Shown: positions 25,389-34,314, counted from the first letter of the stretch. The stretch: 64,000 nt of DNA from Flammeovirga aprica JL-4 (GCF_012844305.1 NZ_JABANE010000016.1:40413-104412); one strand, 5' to 3'. Made by a program: numbers and translations. The notes: generated from the letters alone by a model not told the origin.

Positions 25389-27530
25389 TTACACACCCAC
25401 AGTTCTATTAAAATGTGCCATACCAAAATAGATACAGCGGTATGGAAGTTCTCCATTAAAATAATCAAAAATTGCCTTTACTCCTTGATTCGCCCCTACA
25501 TTTCTGATTGCTTCTGCTACAGCTTCTAGTTGTTCTCCATCTACATATTGGAAAATATCAATATTGTATCCCATCTCATACAAAGAAGCCAAGTGATTTA
25601 AAATACTTTCATCTCTTAGCTTTCTTTCTTGAGCGATTTCATGGATAGAAAGACCTTTCTGATACAGTTCATAAGTCAGCAGAAGTGAACTTCCTTTGAT
25701 TTTAAAGCCTTCTTTAGATTTGGAAATGATATAATGAACAATAGCTCCAATAAATTCATTACCATACTTTCTAAGCTTAGTTTCACCCACACCAGATACT
25801 TTGATCATGTCATGCACAGAAATAGGCATTTTCTCTGTCATGTCTTTTAATGTAGCATCACTGAATACAACATAAGGAGGAATGCTGTCTTTATCAGCAA
25901 TTTTCTTACGAAGCACTCTAAGTGTTTCAAACAAGTCTTGACGCAGTTGTTCCTTCGCTGTCACTTTCTTCGTTGGAGCCTTAGAAGAAGGTGTTTCCTT
26001 AAACTGTGAAAGCTTCGCAAAATTAACAGGAAATTTCCCCATTAACACATTCTCACCTGCTTTTGTCACTCTAAAAGTGTTATGATGTTCGTAGGCGATC
26101 TCAATTAATCCAAGATTGAGCATCTGCTGTAAATACAATTGCCAGTGATCATAAGAAATATCATGACCAGCACCGTATGTTTTGATTTGATCGAACCCCT
26201 GACGAATAAGATCTATTCTTCTAGAACCTCTTAGTATATCAATCAGCATACCAGCAGAAAGAGATTTATTCATTTCCCTTTTGGCTCTGATCACAGCCGA
26301 CATTGCTTTCTGAGCAATGACAGTTCCATCAAACAGTTCTGGAGGATTTCGGCATACATCACAGTTGCCACAGTCTTTCTCAAGACTTTCTCCAAAGTAA
26401 CTTAATAAAATACGTCTACGGCAGGTTCTCGTTTCAGAATATTGTTGTATTCTTTCAAGTTTAGAAAGTTGAAGCTGTGACTGTCCACTTTCCCCCACCA
26501 TATCTCTCAATTGCATTACATCAGCAAATGTGTAGAAAAGCAAAGTATCAGACGGCAACCCGTCTCTACCCGCTCTACCAATTTCCTGATAATAGCCTTC
26601 CATATTTTTAGGAAGATTATAGTGAATCACCCATCTCACATTGGGTTTGTCGATTCCCATACCAAAGGCAATAGTAGCACAGATAATAGGAATATCATCT
26701 TTGATAAATCCTTCTTGTACTCTAGCCCTTTCATTTGCAGGCATCCCTGCATGATAATATAAAGCGTTATGTCCGGCGTTGCGTAATTTTGTCGCAAGGC
26801 TTTCCGTATTTTTTCTCGATAAACAATAAATAATTCCTGACTGATTAGGTCTTTCAGCAAGGAAATGCAAAATTTTCTCTATCCTTTTCTGCCCCGCTTC
26901 CACTCTCAGACTTAAGTTGGGTCTGTCAAAAGAAGAAATGAACATTCTTGGATCAGTCATACCCAGCTGTTTTGCGATATCATTTCTAGTGGCTTTGTCT
27001 GCTGTAGCTGTCAAAGCAATAAATGATACATCTGGGAAACGCTGTCTTAAAGAAATAAGTTTGGTGTATTCCTGTCTGAAGTCGTGTCCCCATTGAGAAA
27101 TACAGTGTGCTTCATCAATTGCAATAAAGCTGATGTATACTCTTGATAGGAAATCTAGAAATTGAGAAGTAAGTAGTTTTTCAGGAGAGATATATAGAAG
27201 TTTCAACCTTTCATGAATAAGGTCTTCTTCCACCTCCCTCATTTCAGTGTAAGATAACGTACTGTTTAAATAAGCTGCAGGAACACCGTTTGCTTTAAGG
27301 TTTTCCACCTGATCTTTCATCAGTGCAATTAAGGGAGAAATTACAATGGCTACTCCTTGAGAAATAATTCCTGGAATCTGATAACAGATTGACTTTCCAC
27401 CTCCTGTAGGCATTAAGACAACCGTATCTTGTTTTGCAAGCACATTTTGGATAATGTCCTCTTGCATTGGTCTGAATCGGTCATACCCAAAATACTGTTT
27501 GAGGGCATGTTGCGCAGTTGAGATATCCAT
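25389..27530 (-). CDS. recQ: ATP-dependent DNA helicase RecQ
   Basis: The 713-residue superfamily 2 helicase has Walker A TGGGKSICYQ near residue 43 and the DEAH box in IDEAHCISQWGHDFR near residue 138. The second RecA lobe contains GIIYCLSRKNTESLA and IGRAGRDGLPSD. An RQC zinc knuckle (four Cys near residues 375-398, CGNCDVC) and winged helix follow, then an HRDC domain (about 530-610, VVFSDATLKDMTEKMP). The C-terminal about 100 residues add a helix-turn-helix tail, as in the longer Bacteroidota and Bacillus forms. RecQ unwinds recombination and replication intermediates. The start at 27530 fits the family. Upstream lies an 823-bp non-coding region with a candidate small RNA on the opposite strand. 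Confidence 0.95.
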   Translation of the reverse strand: MDISTAQHALKQYFGYDRFRPMQEDIIQNVLAKQDTVVLMPTGGGKSICYQIPGIISQGVAIVISPLIALMKDQVENLKANGVPAAYLNSTLSYTEMREVEEDLIHERLKLLYISPEKLLTSQFLDFLSRVYISFIAIDEAHCISQWGHDFRQEYTKLISLRQRFPDVSFIALTATADKATRNDIAKQLGMTDPRMFISSFDRPNLSLRVEAGQKRIEKILHFLAERPNQSGIIYCLSRKNTESLATKLRNAGHNALYYHAGMPANERARVQEGFIKDDIPIICATIAFGMGIDKPNVRWVIHYNLPKNMEGYYQEIGRAGRDGLPSDTLLFYTFADVMQLRDMVGESGQSQLQLSKLERIQQYSETRTCRRRILLSYFGESLEKDCGNCDVCRNPPELFDGTVIAQKAMSAVIRAKREMNKSLSAGMLIDILRGSRRIDLIRQGFDQIKTYGAGHDISYDHWQLYLQQMLNLGLIEIAYEHHNTFRVTKAGENVLMGKFPVNFAKLSQFKETPSSKAPTKKVTAKEQLRQDLFETLRVLRKKIADKDSIPPYVVFSDATLKDMTEKMPISVHDMIKVSGVGETKLRKYGNEFIGAIVHYIISKSKEGFKIKGSSLLLTYELYQKGLSIHEIAQERKLRDESILNHLASLYEMGYNIDIFQYVDGEQLEAVAEAIRNVGANQGVKAIFDYFNGELPYRCIYFGMAHFNRTVGV

Positions 27531-27907
27531 TGAAAAGTTTTTTTGTCAAAATATTTCCGCAAGTTACTATGAACTTGATCGCTATACAAAAAATGTCAGT
27601 CTTTAATAATAAGAGTTCTAGATTGATAACAACCCTTTGGAAAATGTAATAATCTGAATGTCTTCAAATATAATTTTTTCAAAAAAGCATCTGATTTCGT
27701 GAGTAAAAATATTAAATCCGTAAAAAAAATACCGAAACCGGTTGCGGTGTAGATAATACAATTACTCTACTAAATCTATAGTTTAAAGCATCGAGTGCAT
27801 AGTGTTTTGATTATAAATTAGATACAAAACAGTATTTTTATTCGAAAAGTTTAAAATAATACGTTGATTATTTGCGAAATAGTTAATATTATAATATGTT
27901 TACAGTC

Positions 27908-28067
27908 AAGAAGTCAACCAAATAAGGAAATGATTGAAAAAATCGCAATTTCCTGTTTGACTTAGTTAAAGGGTGACTTAGTATCATTCTTTAATGAATA
28001 TATTTCGATGGAAGTTTAAATAATTGAATTGGTTAGAAAGAAGGTGAGTAATGCTCACCTTTTTTTA
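27908..28067 (+). ncRNA. Candidate small RNA with its own promoter and terminator
   Basis: Three signals line up in the 27531-28353 gap. TTTG at 27871-27874 is followed 20 bases later by TAtgTTTa at 27895-27902 (7 of 8 to the -7 element TAnnTTTG). A long hairpin covers 27911-27963: AAGTCAA pairs with TTGACTT, and AGGAAATGATT pairs with AATC plus ATTTCCT after a short bulge. An intrinsic terminator lies at 28042-28067 (AGGTGAG, 5-base loop, CTCACCT, T-run). No coding frame of any length lies between. The expected transcript is about 160 nt. No known RNA family is recognised; 6S RNA, or a leader for the response regulator downstream, are alternatives. Confidence 0.45.
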
Positions 28068-28104
28068 TGCTCAATATTTTGCCCAAGAATTCCCAAAAGT
28101 AATT

Positions 28105-28165
28105 TATCTTTGTACAGCTTAAAGGCTATTAATGAATATTGTATTTAACATTGTTCATAATAGCC
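28105..28165 (+). promoter_or_regulatory. Promoter and leader hairpin upstream of the single-domain response regulator
   Basis: TATCTTTG (28105-28112) is an exact TAnnTTTG element, with TTTTG at 28077-28081 upstream (spacing 23, a little long). The transcript would begin near 28118 and enter a hairpin at once: GGCTATTA (28124-28131) pairs with TAATAGCC (28158-28165), extended by TGAA/TTCA. This leaves a leader of about 235 bases before the ATG at 28354. Confidence 0.5.
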
Positions 28166-28353
28166 GATTTGAATAAAGTCTGACAAATCATAAAGAAAAA
28201 TCAATTTATAATGTGAAGAACATCTATATTAGAAATCTAATTGAAGCTTTATTGGTTGAAAACTTTGTTTCGATTAGGACGCACAATTGTTTAGCATCAG
28301 TCCAATTGATTGGATGTTAAAATGTAAGAATAATTATATTTCATATTCTACTT

Positions 28354-28716
28354 ATGAGTAATTACAAGAATATTTTTGTTATTGATGATGATCCGACAAA
28401 TAATTTGATTTGTCGTAAAATGATAGAGAAAACAGGATTTGGAGAAAACGTAACCACTTACCTCAACGTACAAGAAGCTGTAGACGCTTGGGAAGAAGTA
28501 CAGCCTGAGGTGGTGTTTTTAGATATTAATATGCCTCCAAGTACTGGATGGGATTTCTTGGATCAATTGAAAGCTAAAAATATAGAAAACGATAAGGTAT
28601 ATATGCTTTCTGCAGAAGTCACATCAGAAGATAGAAAAAAAGCAACGCAATATGATCAAGTGGCAGGTATCATTATCAAGCCATTAACTCCTGTGAAGTT
28701 GGAGGAGATCAAATAA
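28354..28716 (+). CDS. Single-domain response regulator (CheY-like)
   Basis: The 120-residue protein is only a receiver domain. It shows the acidic triad Asp11-Asp12-Asp13, the phosphoacceptor Asp57 in FLDINMP, a Ser in the alpha-beta switch region (MLSAEV) and Lys109 in KPLTP. With no output domain, it must act by binding a partner or by passing phosphate on through an Hpt protein. Two Hpt-type proteins are encoded in this window (20.3 and 30.5 kb), the second just 1.8 kb downstream. The gene has a strong -7 promoter element and a long structured leader. A TPR protein gene follows after 37 bases and is probably cotranscribed. Confidence 0.9.
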   Translation: MSNYKNIFVIDDDPTNNLICRKMIEKTGFGENVTTYLNVQEAVDAWEEVQPEVVFLDINMPPSTGWDFLDQLKAKNIENDKVYMLSAEVTSEDRKKATQYDQVAGIIIKPLTPVKLEEIK

Positions 28717-28753
28717 TTGTGTCTGAATAGATTTAGACGAAATTTTATAAAAG

Positions 28754-30517
28754 GTGATAATCTGTAATATACATAAGAGGTGGTGGAAAATAGCAGTTTG
28801 GAGTATATGCATGTTATTGCCTTTTTTTTCCTTTGGTCAATCGTTGGAAAAGGACACGTTGACGATCAAGGAACATGAAGTATCAGAAATTCAAGCCGAA
28901 CTAGATTCTTTACTCCGCAATAATTACCACTTAGAAGCTACTGCATTGGCAGATAGTATATTAGTTCTGGCAAAAGAAACTTATAGCAACACAGATCTGC
29001 GGATCGTATTGATTCATAAACGTATTGCTGAGAAATTCGCAGATAACGGTTACTCCAATATTGCATCTCAATACATACAAAGAGCATTGGCAATTTTACG
29101 CTCTAACCCTACTCCCGATTATGCCTTTATTGGCGATATGTATATTTATCTAGCCCAGATTTTTAGGCATCATCAGCTCTCCAATATTGCCATCAATTAT
29201 TATGAACAGGCTTTGGAAGCGTATGAACAAGCAGAAGGAAGGGAGCATTATTTTCGTCTGGTGACGGTTTATATGACATTGGGTACTTTTCATTATGAAA
29301 TAGAAAATTTTGGTACAGCAAGTTCTTATTATACAAAGGCTTCAAACCTTATTTCTAAAATGGATACACAGTACCGTGCGGATATGGTAGAGATCCTTAA
29401 CAGGATTGCGAAAGCGCAAACTAGGACTGGAGCTTATAAATTAGCAATCCAGAATTTAAATCAATCCATTCAGATCGCTAAGAAAGTTTTTGGAAAAAAT
29501 TCTATTGAACTAGCCAATCAATATGAATCACTGGCAGAGGTATACCTTCAGAGAGGTGATTCTCAAGAGGCAAATACATCAGCTGAGAAAGTGGTGAAAA
29601 TTCTGGTAGGTAACATCGGCACTGCCGAAAGAAGGCAGACCTATGAGAGAAAAATTGCAGATACTTTTTTCTATAAAAGAGAATATGAATTAGCACATCA
29701 GTGGTATCAGAAACTTTATGCTGATGCGTTGATAGCCAATCAGGATCTCAATGATTTCACACAGCTGTCGGATTGGTATATTCAAGTGGCTGGTAAATTT
29801 GAAAGGGTGAAGGAAGACGCCATAGCTTTGAAAATCTATCAAGAACTATTACAGCAGAATCAGGAAAGGTTTGGTGAGAATAATTTGAAGGCGGCGGAGA
29901 TGATGCACTTTATTTCAAAATGCTATGTCCGCTTGAATGATTTTCAACAGGCAGAAGACTATACCAATAAAGCTTATGCCATTGAATGGGAAATAGGATC
30001 AGAAAAAGACTCTACACAGCTTGCGATCCAGAATATAGATATGGCAGGCTTACTACTGATGAAAGGAGACACAGTGGAGGCAGTGAAGTTATATCAAAAT
30101 GTGGAAAAACTGGAAGAGAATCGTGAGAGCAGATGGAAGGCAATTGCCTATAATAATTTGTCGATGATTAATTTTCATCAGCAAAAATTCAATGAAGCTT
30201 ACTATTACAGTGAACTGCTGTTGGGGTATTATAAAGAAAACTATGGCCGTGATTATATCAAGACTATAGGTTGTTATTTATTGATGGGAAATATTATTTA
30301 TGCCCAGGGAGAAAAAGAAAAAGCCGTAGAAAATTACTACAGCAAGCCTATCCGATTGGCGGCGCAGTTGTTCAGAAAACCCAATGAAGTGAGCTTTCAG
30401 GCCAGCAGAAACCTCTCAGACTATTATAAAAATCTAAAAAAAGAAGACCTGTCTCAACGTTACGCTGCTTACGCACGAGAGATACAGGTCGTTATATCTT
30501 CGGAAAATACCAATTAA
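28754..30517 (+). CDS. Exported tetratricopeptide repeat protein
   Basis: The 587-residue protein starts at GTG 28754. The first 30 residues form a signal peptide (KIAVWSICMLLPFFSFGQS) with the FGQ cleavage pattern common in Bacteroidota, so it is periplasmic or surface-associated. The rest is a TPR array (for example IASQYIQRALAILRSN; ELAHQWYQKLYADALIANQD) of kinesin-light-chain-like TPR_12 type, about ten units. Unlike many such proteins it has no histidine kinase or DNA-binding domain at the C-terminus. It follows the single-domain receiver by 37 bases and may be the sensory or scaffolding part of that system. The link is by position only. Confidence 0.8.
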   Translation: MIICNIHKRWWKIAVWSICMLLPFFSFGQSLEKDTLTIKEHEVSEIQAELDSLLRNNYHLEATALADSILVLAKETYSNTDLRIVLIHKRIAEKFADNGYSNIASQYIQRALAILRSNPTPDYAFIGDMYIYLAQIFRHHQLSNIAINYYEQALEAYEQAEGREHYFRLVTVYMTLGTFHYEIENFGTASSYYTKASNLISKMDTQYRADMVEILNRIAKAQTRTGAYKLAIQNLNQSIQIAKKVFGKNSIELANQYESLAEVYLQRGDSQEANTSAEKVVKILVGNIGTAERRQTYERKIADTFFYKREYELAHQWYQKLYADALIANQDLNDFTQLSDWYIQVAGKFERVKEDAIALKIYQELLQQNQERFGENNLKAAEMMHFISKCYVRLNDFQQAEDYTNKAYAIEWEIGSEKDSTQLAIQNIDMAGLLLMKGDTVEAVKLYQNVEKLEENRESRWKAIAYNNLSMINFHQQKFNEAYYYSELLLGYYKENYGRDYIKTIGCYLLMGNIIYAQGEKEKAVENYYSKPIRLAAQLFRKPNEVSFQASRNLSDYYKNLKKEDLSQRYAAYAREIQVVISSENTN

Positions 30518-30535
30518 ATCAAAACGGAGCTTTGC

Positions 30536-30901
30536 TTAGCTGTTTTTGATTTCTGATAGTTTCTCATTTAATGTGTCTAAGATGTTACGGAGGTGACGCT
30601 CTAGTTCAGCCCAAGCCATTACCGGGTCAACAGAATTGACATCCTCTTTATAGTTAGCACCTACTTCAGCCATAAAACGCTCTAAAGTGTCAAGGTTAAA
30701 AGTATGTAGTCTTGTGCTAAACTTGTGTTTAACAGCGCTAAAAAGGTCAGAGTCTTTATCTTCTAAAGCTAATTTTAATTTTGGAAAGTCAGATTCAAAT
30801 TCATCAATAGAAATTGATAAGAAATCTACATATCCATCTTTGTCCCCTTCGAAAAGAGTATCTGTAAAACTGAAATCCATAGGATAAGTTGATATTGCCA
30901 T
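30536..30901 (-). CDS. Hpt-like four-helix protein
   Basis: The 121-residue helical protein has a possible phosphotransfer histidine, His59 in SAVKHKFSTRLHTFNL. The following helix (LDTLERFMAEVGA) and the preceding acidic segment (DEFESDFPKLKLALE) match the spacing of Hpt domains. The canonical H-x-L-K-G is replaced by H-K-F-S-T, so the assignment is tentative. It resembles the Hpt variant found in Cytophagales, whose partner is unknown. The gene converges with the TPR gene (19 bases between stops), 1.8 kb from the single-domain receiver. It may be a divergent Hpt, or a structural relative without phosphotransfer activity. Confidence 0.6.
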   Translation of the reverse strand: MAISTYPMDFSFTDTLFEGDKDGYVDFLSISIDEFESDFPKLKLALEDKDSDLFSAVKHKFSTRLHTFNLDTLERFMAEVGANYKEDVNSVDPVMAWAELERHLRNILDTLNEKLSEIKNS

Positions 30902-31342
30902 AATATTAGTTCATTTTAAAAATATGAATTCTTTCTAAAAAATTCTAGATTTTAGAATGATAATCATCAAATCCATAAGATCTCGATGAAAATCTAAGGT
31001 ACACCGCAAAGATAGAGGAGGAAAAACACTCCAATGTATAGTCAACACTTAATAAAAGTAAATCACTAACGATCATTAAAAGTTTATTTAGAATATTTTT
31101 TAATGAAATGTTTCAATTCGGTTGCTTTTAGGTTTTTTGTTGAAAGAATGAACCGCAATAATACTTTTTTATGACTAGGAATTGAAGTACTATTTTCAAA
31201 AAATCCTTACTTGACTTCTGAATTATGAAGCAAGCACAAGGCGTATTTTAATATCCAAACGATTTTCTTCAATTTTTATCAAAATAAAGGCTATTGAAAA
31301 TCAGGTCGTTTACATTCATTTTTATCTTTTTTCTTATTTTCT

Positions 31343-31373
31343 TTTGGAAATATAAAATCTCGCCTTACCTTTG
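31343..31373 (+). promoter_or_regulatory. Promoter of the tRNA operon
   Basis: TTTG at 31343-31346, a 19-base spacer and TACCTTTG at 31366-31373 give an exact Bacteroidota housekeeping promoter. Transcription would start near 31380, about 25 bases before the first tRNA. The rest of the 30902-31342 gap is AT-rich and shows nothing else I can name. Confidence 0.85.
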
Positions 31374-31405
31374 CATCGCTTTAAACGAAAAGCATGAATG
31401 AATAA

Positions 31406-31478
31406 GCGAAAATAGCTCAGCTGGTAGAGCGCAACCTTGCCAAGGTTGAGGTCGCGGGTTCGAACCCCGTTTTTCGCT
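31406..31478 (+). tRNA. tRNA-Gly (GCC), copy 1
   Basis: A 73-base cloverleaf with acceptor GCGAAAA/TTTTCGC, D-arm GCTC/GAGC, anticodon loop TTGCCAA (GCC reads GGC/GGT) and T-arm GCGGG-TTCGAAC-CCCGT. The CCA end is encoded here (31479-31481), unlike copies 2 and 3. Confidence 0.97.
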
Positions 31479-31515
31479 CCATTTAAAAATTTCATTTGTC
31501 AGCAATGGTAGATGA

Positions 31516-31599
31516 GCCGGGATGGCGGAACTGGTAGACGCGCAAGACTTAAAATCTTGTGAGGGCAACCTCGTGTGGGTTCGATTCCCACTCCTGGTA
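31516..31599 (+). tRNA. tRNA-Leu (TAA), copy 1
   Basis: An 84-base class II tRNA: acceptor GCCGGGA/TCCTGGT, anticodon stem CAAGA/TCTTG with loop CTTAAAA (anticodon TAA), a long variable arm (GAGGGCAACCTC) and T-loop TTCGATT. No CCA is encoded. Confidence 0.97.
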
Positions 31600-31607
31600 C
31601 AAAGTAT

Positions 31608-31680
31608 GCGAAAATAGCTCAGCTGGTAGAGCGCAACCTTGCCAAGGTTGAGGTCGCGGGTTCGAACCCCGTTTTTCGCT
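31608..31680 (+). tRNA. tRNA-Gly (GCC), copy 2
   Basis: Identical to copy 1 through the acceptor stem, but CCA is not encoded (CTA follows the discriminator). Confidence 0.97.
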
Positions 31681-31779
31681 CTAAGTGCCAAGTTATTAAA
31701 TGGCTAAGATATAAGGAAGACTTGACTTCCTTTCAATAAAAACAAGAAAATACTTTCATTTGTCAGCAATGGTAAATGA

Positions 31780-31863
31780 GCCGGGATGGCGGAACTGGTA
31801 GACGCGCAAGACTTAAAATCTTGTGAGGGCAACCTCGTGTGGGTTCGATTCCCACTCCTGGTA
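31780..31863 (+). tRNA. tRNA-Leu (TAA), copy 2
   Basis: Base-for-base the same as the tRNA-Leu at 31516-31599, in the second repeat unit. Confidence 0.97.
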
Positions 31864-31871
31864 CAAAGTAT

Positions 31872-31944
31872 GCGAAAATAGCTCAGCTGGTAGAGCGCAA
31901 CCTTGCCAAGGTTGAGGTCGCGGGTTCGAACCCCGTTTTTCGCT
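31872..31944 (+). tRNA. tRNA-Gly (GCC), copy 3
   Basis: Identical to the other tRNA-Gly copies, without an encoded CCA; last gene of the tRNA operon. Confidence 0.97.
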
Positions 31945-31950
31945 CTAAAA

Positions 31951-31982
31951 AGCCTAACAGAATTTCTGTTAGGCTTTTTTTT
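31951..31982 (+). terminator. Terminator of the tRNA operon
   Basis: AGCCTAACAGAA pairs perfectly with TTCTGTTAGGCT (31951-31975) and is followed by eight or more T residues. It begins seven bases after the last tRNA. Confidence 0.95.
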
Positions 31983-32047
31983 ATGTCTTTTTTGGTGTTA
32001 TCCTTACATTTTTTTGTATTTAATGGTGCTGAATGCTTTAAACTTCT

Positions 32048-32133
32048 TACATTTGCATGTTTTTAATATCACTTAGTGACTTCGGACTAATTTTCAAGTG
32101 AGACGGTCAAATGGCGGAGTGTTTGGAAATTAG
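32048..32133 (+). promoter_or_regulatory. Promoter element and possible pseudoknot leader of the foldase gene
   Basis: TACATTTG (32048-32055) is an exact -7 element, but no good TTTG lies at the right distance upstream. The 138-base leader that follows can form TCACTT (32069-32074) with AAGTGA (32096-32101). The loop between them contains CTAATTTTC (32087-32095), which can pair with GGAAATTAG (32125-32133) downstream. Both stems together would be an H-type pseudoknot. Confidence 0.35.
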
Positions 32134-32199
32134 GGCGTAAAAACATTAAGATTTAAATACGAACAGATTCATATATAAAGCATTTTTTTTTAGTTTATC

Positions 32200-34296
32200 A
32201 TGGCAATAATTACGAAGATCCGAGAGAAGTCTGGCGTTGCAGTTGGATTGATCGCAATAGGTCTGATTTTATTTATGGTGGGGGGAGACTTAATGTCACC
32301 TAACTCAAGATTATTAGGAAGCAACAAACAAATTGTTGGGGTTATCGGCGGAGAAGAAGTTGAATTGAGACAATTCAGTGAAATCGTCGATGGCATAAAA
32401 AGCAATTACCCTACACCTCCAAACGAGCAACAAATGCAAGGTGTTCGTCAAATGGCTTGGAACGAGTTGATCTATCGTGTTGCTTATGGTCAACAAATGG
32501 AAGAACTTGGTATTTCTATTTCTGCAGAAGAATTAGATGATATCATTTCTGGTAACAACATCGCTCCAGAATTCGGTCAGTACTTCAGAGATTCAACTGG
32601 TGAAGTAAGCAGAGAGAATATCAAAATGTACCTTGCTTCATTAAAGCAACAAGGTCCTAGTTCTCCTCAGTACCAACAATTCTTAAGCTTCGAGCAGCAA
32701 TTGAAAACTTCTCGTACTAGAATCAAATACGAAAATCTTATTTCAAGAACTTACTTTGCTTCTGACTTGGAAGGAAAGAAAGAATATGAAAAACAAAACG
32801 ATAAAGTTGAAATCGCTTACTTAAACGTACCTTTCTACAGCGTTCCAGATTCAGCAGTAAACACTACTGATGCAGATGCAAAAGCATACTACAACGCCAA
32901 CAAAGAAGAGTTTAAGCGTGATGCCAACAGAGGTATTGAGTTTGTAAGTTTCCAAGTGAAAGCATCAGATGCTGACAAGAAAAACTTAGAGGCAGATATG
33001 CAAGACCTTGCTAGAGCATTTGAAAGAACTTCAAATGACACTGCATTTGTTGATGCGAACACTGAAGGAGCTACTAAGTTCTTATCAGCAAACATGACAG
33101 GTCTTCCTACAGTTTTAGATGCAAACGCATTAGAAGAAGGAAAAGTTTATGGTCCTTTCTTCGCTGCAGGTGCTTACAGAGACTACAAAGTATTAGGTAC
33201 TTCAGAAGATACAGTTTACTCTGCTAGAGCTTCACATATCTTATTCAAAAACGATAAGGATGATGCTAAAGCAAAGAAAGAAGCATTAGCTACTTTAAGA
33301 AAAATCCAAGGTGGTGAAAACTTCGAAGAATTAGCGAAGAAAGTAGGTGACGCAGCTCCTACTACTAAATCAAGAGGTGGTGACTTGCAGTGGTTCTCAG
33401 AAGGACGTATGGTTCCTGAGTTCGACAAGGCAGTATTCTCAGCTAGAAAAGCTGGTTTGATCTCAAGATTAGTAAAAACTTCTTTCGGTTACCATATCAT
33501 CAAAGTAACTGAAACGAAAACGAAAAAGCAGTTTGAATTAGCAGTAGTAGAGAAGAAATTATCTGCTTCAGATGCTACAATCAACGAAGCTTACCGTAAG
33601 GCATCAGTATTTGCTGCTTCAGCAAAAGGTGGTAGAAAAGCATTTGAAGAGTTAGCGGAAGAGCAAAAGATCTTCATCGAGCAAGCTTTAACAATCGCTC
33701 CTACTGCAACTTTCATCAACAGCTTAAGAGGTAACTCTGTAAGACAAGTGATCCGTTGGGCATACACTGAGGCTAGCATTGATGAAGTATCAGAAGTATT
33801 TGACTTAGACGACCGTTTTGTTGTTGCTACGTTGATGACTTCACGTGAAGAAGGTATTGCTGACTTTGATGAAGTGAAAAACGAGGCAATGGTTGAGGCG
33901 AAGAAAGCAAAGAAAGCTGAATTCATCACAACTAAATTAGCTGGTTTATCAGGTTCTATCGAGGACATGAGAAAAGCTTACGGAAACGGTGCTAAAGCGG
34001 ATATCGCTTCAGATCTTTCTTTAAATGATGTATCTATCCAAGGTATTGGTATTGCTCCAAAAACAATTGGTACTGCATTTGGTTTAAAAGAAGGAGAAGT
34101 TTCTGCTCCAATCGTTGACGAGAACAGCGTAGTAGTAATCAAAGTAAGAAAAGCAGACAAAGCTTTAGAAACTGCTGACTACTCAATCTACCAAACTCAA
34201 GTAGAAAACAGATACAACAGATCTGCTAACTACAACATCTTGGAGGCTGTAAAAGAGCTTTCAGAGGTAAAAGACGAGCGTTACAAGTTCTTCTAG
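32200..34296 (+). CDS. PpiD/SurA-type peptidyl-prolyl isomerase and foldase
   Basis: The 698-residue protein is anchored by one N-terminal transmembrane helix (SGVAVGLIAIGLILFMVGGD), so the bulk is periplasmic. Residues about 45-230 form a SurA-N-like chaperone domain, and residues about 340-445 a parvulin (rotamase) domain (ARASHILFKND; GGDLQWFSEGRMVPEFDKAVF; SFGYHIIKVTE). The remaining about 250 residues are a helical C-terminal region typical of PpiD-like proteins. These foldases assist proteins crossing the inner membrane on the way to the outer membrane. Codon use is strongly biased to C-ending codons (AAC, TTC, ATC), unlike most neighbours, which suggests high expression. The gene is monocistronic and ends before the terminator at 34315-34348. 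Confidence 0.9.
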   Translation: MAIITKIREKSGVAVGLIAIGLILFMVGGDLMSPNSRLLGSNKQIVGVIGGEEVELRQFSEIVDGIKSNYPTPPNEQQMQGVRQMAWNELIYRVAYGQQMEELGISISAEELDDIISGNNIAPEFGQYFRDSTGEVSRENIKMYLASLKQQGPSSPQYQQFLSFEQQLKTSRTRIKYENLISRTYFASDLEGKKEYEKQNDKVEIAYLNVPFYSVPDSAVNTTDADAKAYYNANKEEFKRDANRGIEFVSFQVKASDADKKNLEADMQDLARAFERTSNDTAFVDANTEGATKFLSANMTGLPTVLDANALEEGKVYGPFFAAGAYRDYKVLGTSEDTVYSARASHILFKNDKDDAKAKKEALATLRKIQGGENFEELAKKVGDAAPTTKSRGGDLQWFSEGRMVPEFDKAVFSARKAGLISRLVKTSFGYHIIKVTETKTKKQFELAVVEKKLSASDATINEAYRKASVFAASAKGGRKAFEELAEEQKIFIEQALTIAPTATFINSLRGNSVRQVIRWAYTEASIDEVSEVFDLDDRFVVATLMTSREEGIADFDEVKNEAMVEAKKAKKAEFITTKLAGLSGSIEDMRKAYGNGAKADIASDLSLNDVSIQGIGIAPKTIGTAFGLKEGEVSAPIVDENSVVVIKVRKADKALETADYSIYQTQVENRYNRSANYNILEAVKELSEVKDERYKFF

Positions 34297-34314
34297 GAAC
34301 TTTCAACATATAAT

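Larger units (their letters stand above)
31490..31684 (+). repeat. Tandem 195-bp duplication containing tRNA-Leu and tRNA-Gly (unit 1)
   Basis: 31490-31684 and 31754-31948 are the same sequence 264 bases apart. They differ at only one position that I can see (G at 31512 versus A at 31776). Each unit carries a short leader, tRNA-Leu and tRNA-Gly. The first tRNA-Gly (31406-31478) lies outside the repeat. Confidence 0.9.
31754..31948 (+). repeat. Tandem 195-bp duplication (unit 2)
   Basis: Second unit of the repeat that begins at 31490, carrying tRNA-Leu copy 2 and tRNA-Gly copy 3. The two units are separated by 69 bases of AT-rich spacer. Confidence 0.9.

Noticed and set aside
31365..31691. 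A 108-codon minus-strand open frame across the tRNA genes
   Set aside because: It is the antisense translation of tRNA sequences (repeating NLGKVALYQLSYF-like blocks). Such frames are well-known artefacts. The same holds for 31839-32066 on the plus strand.
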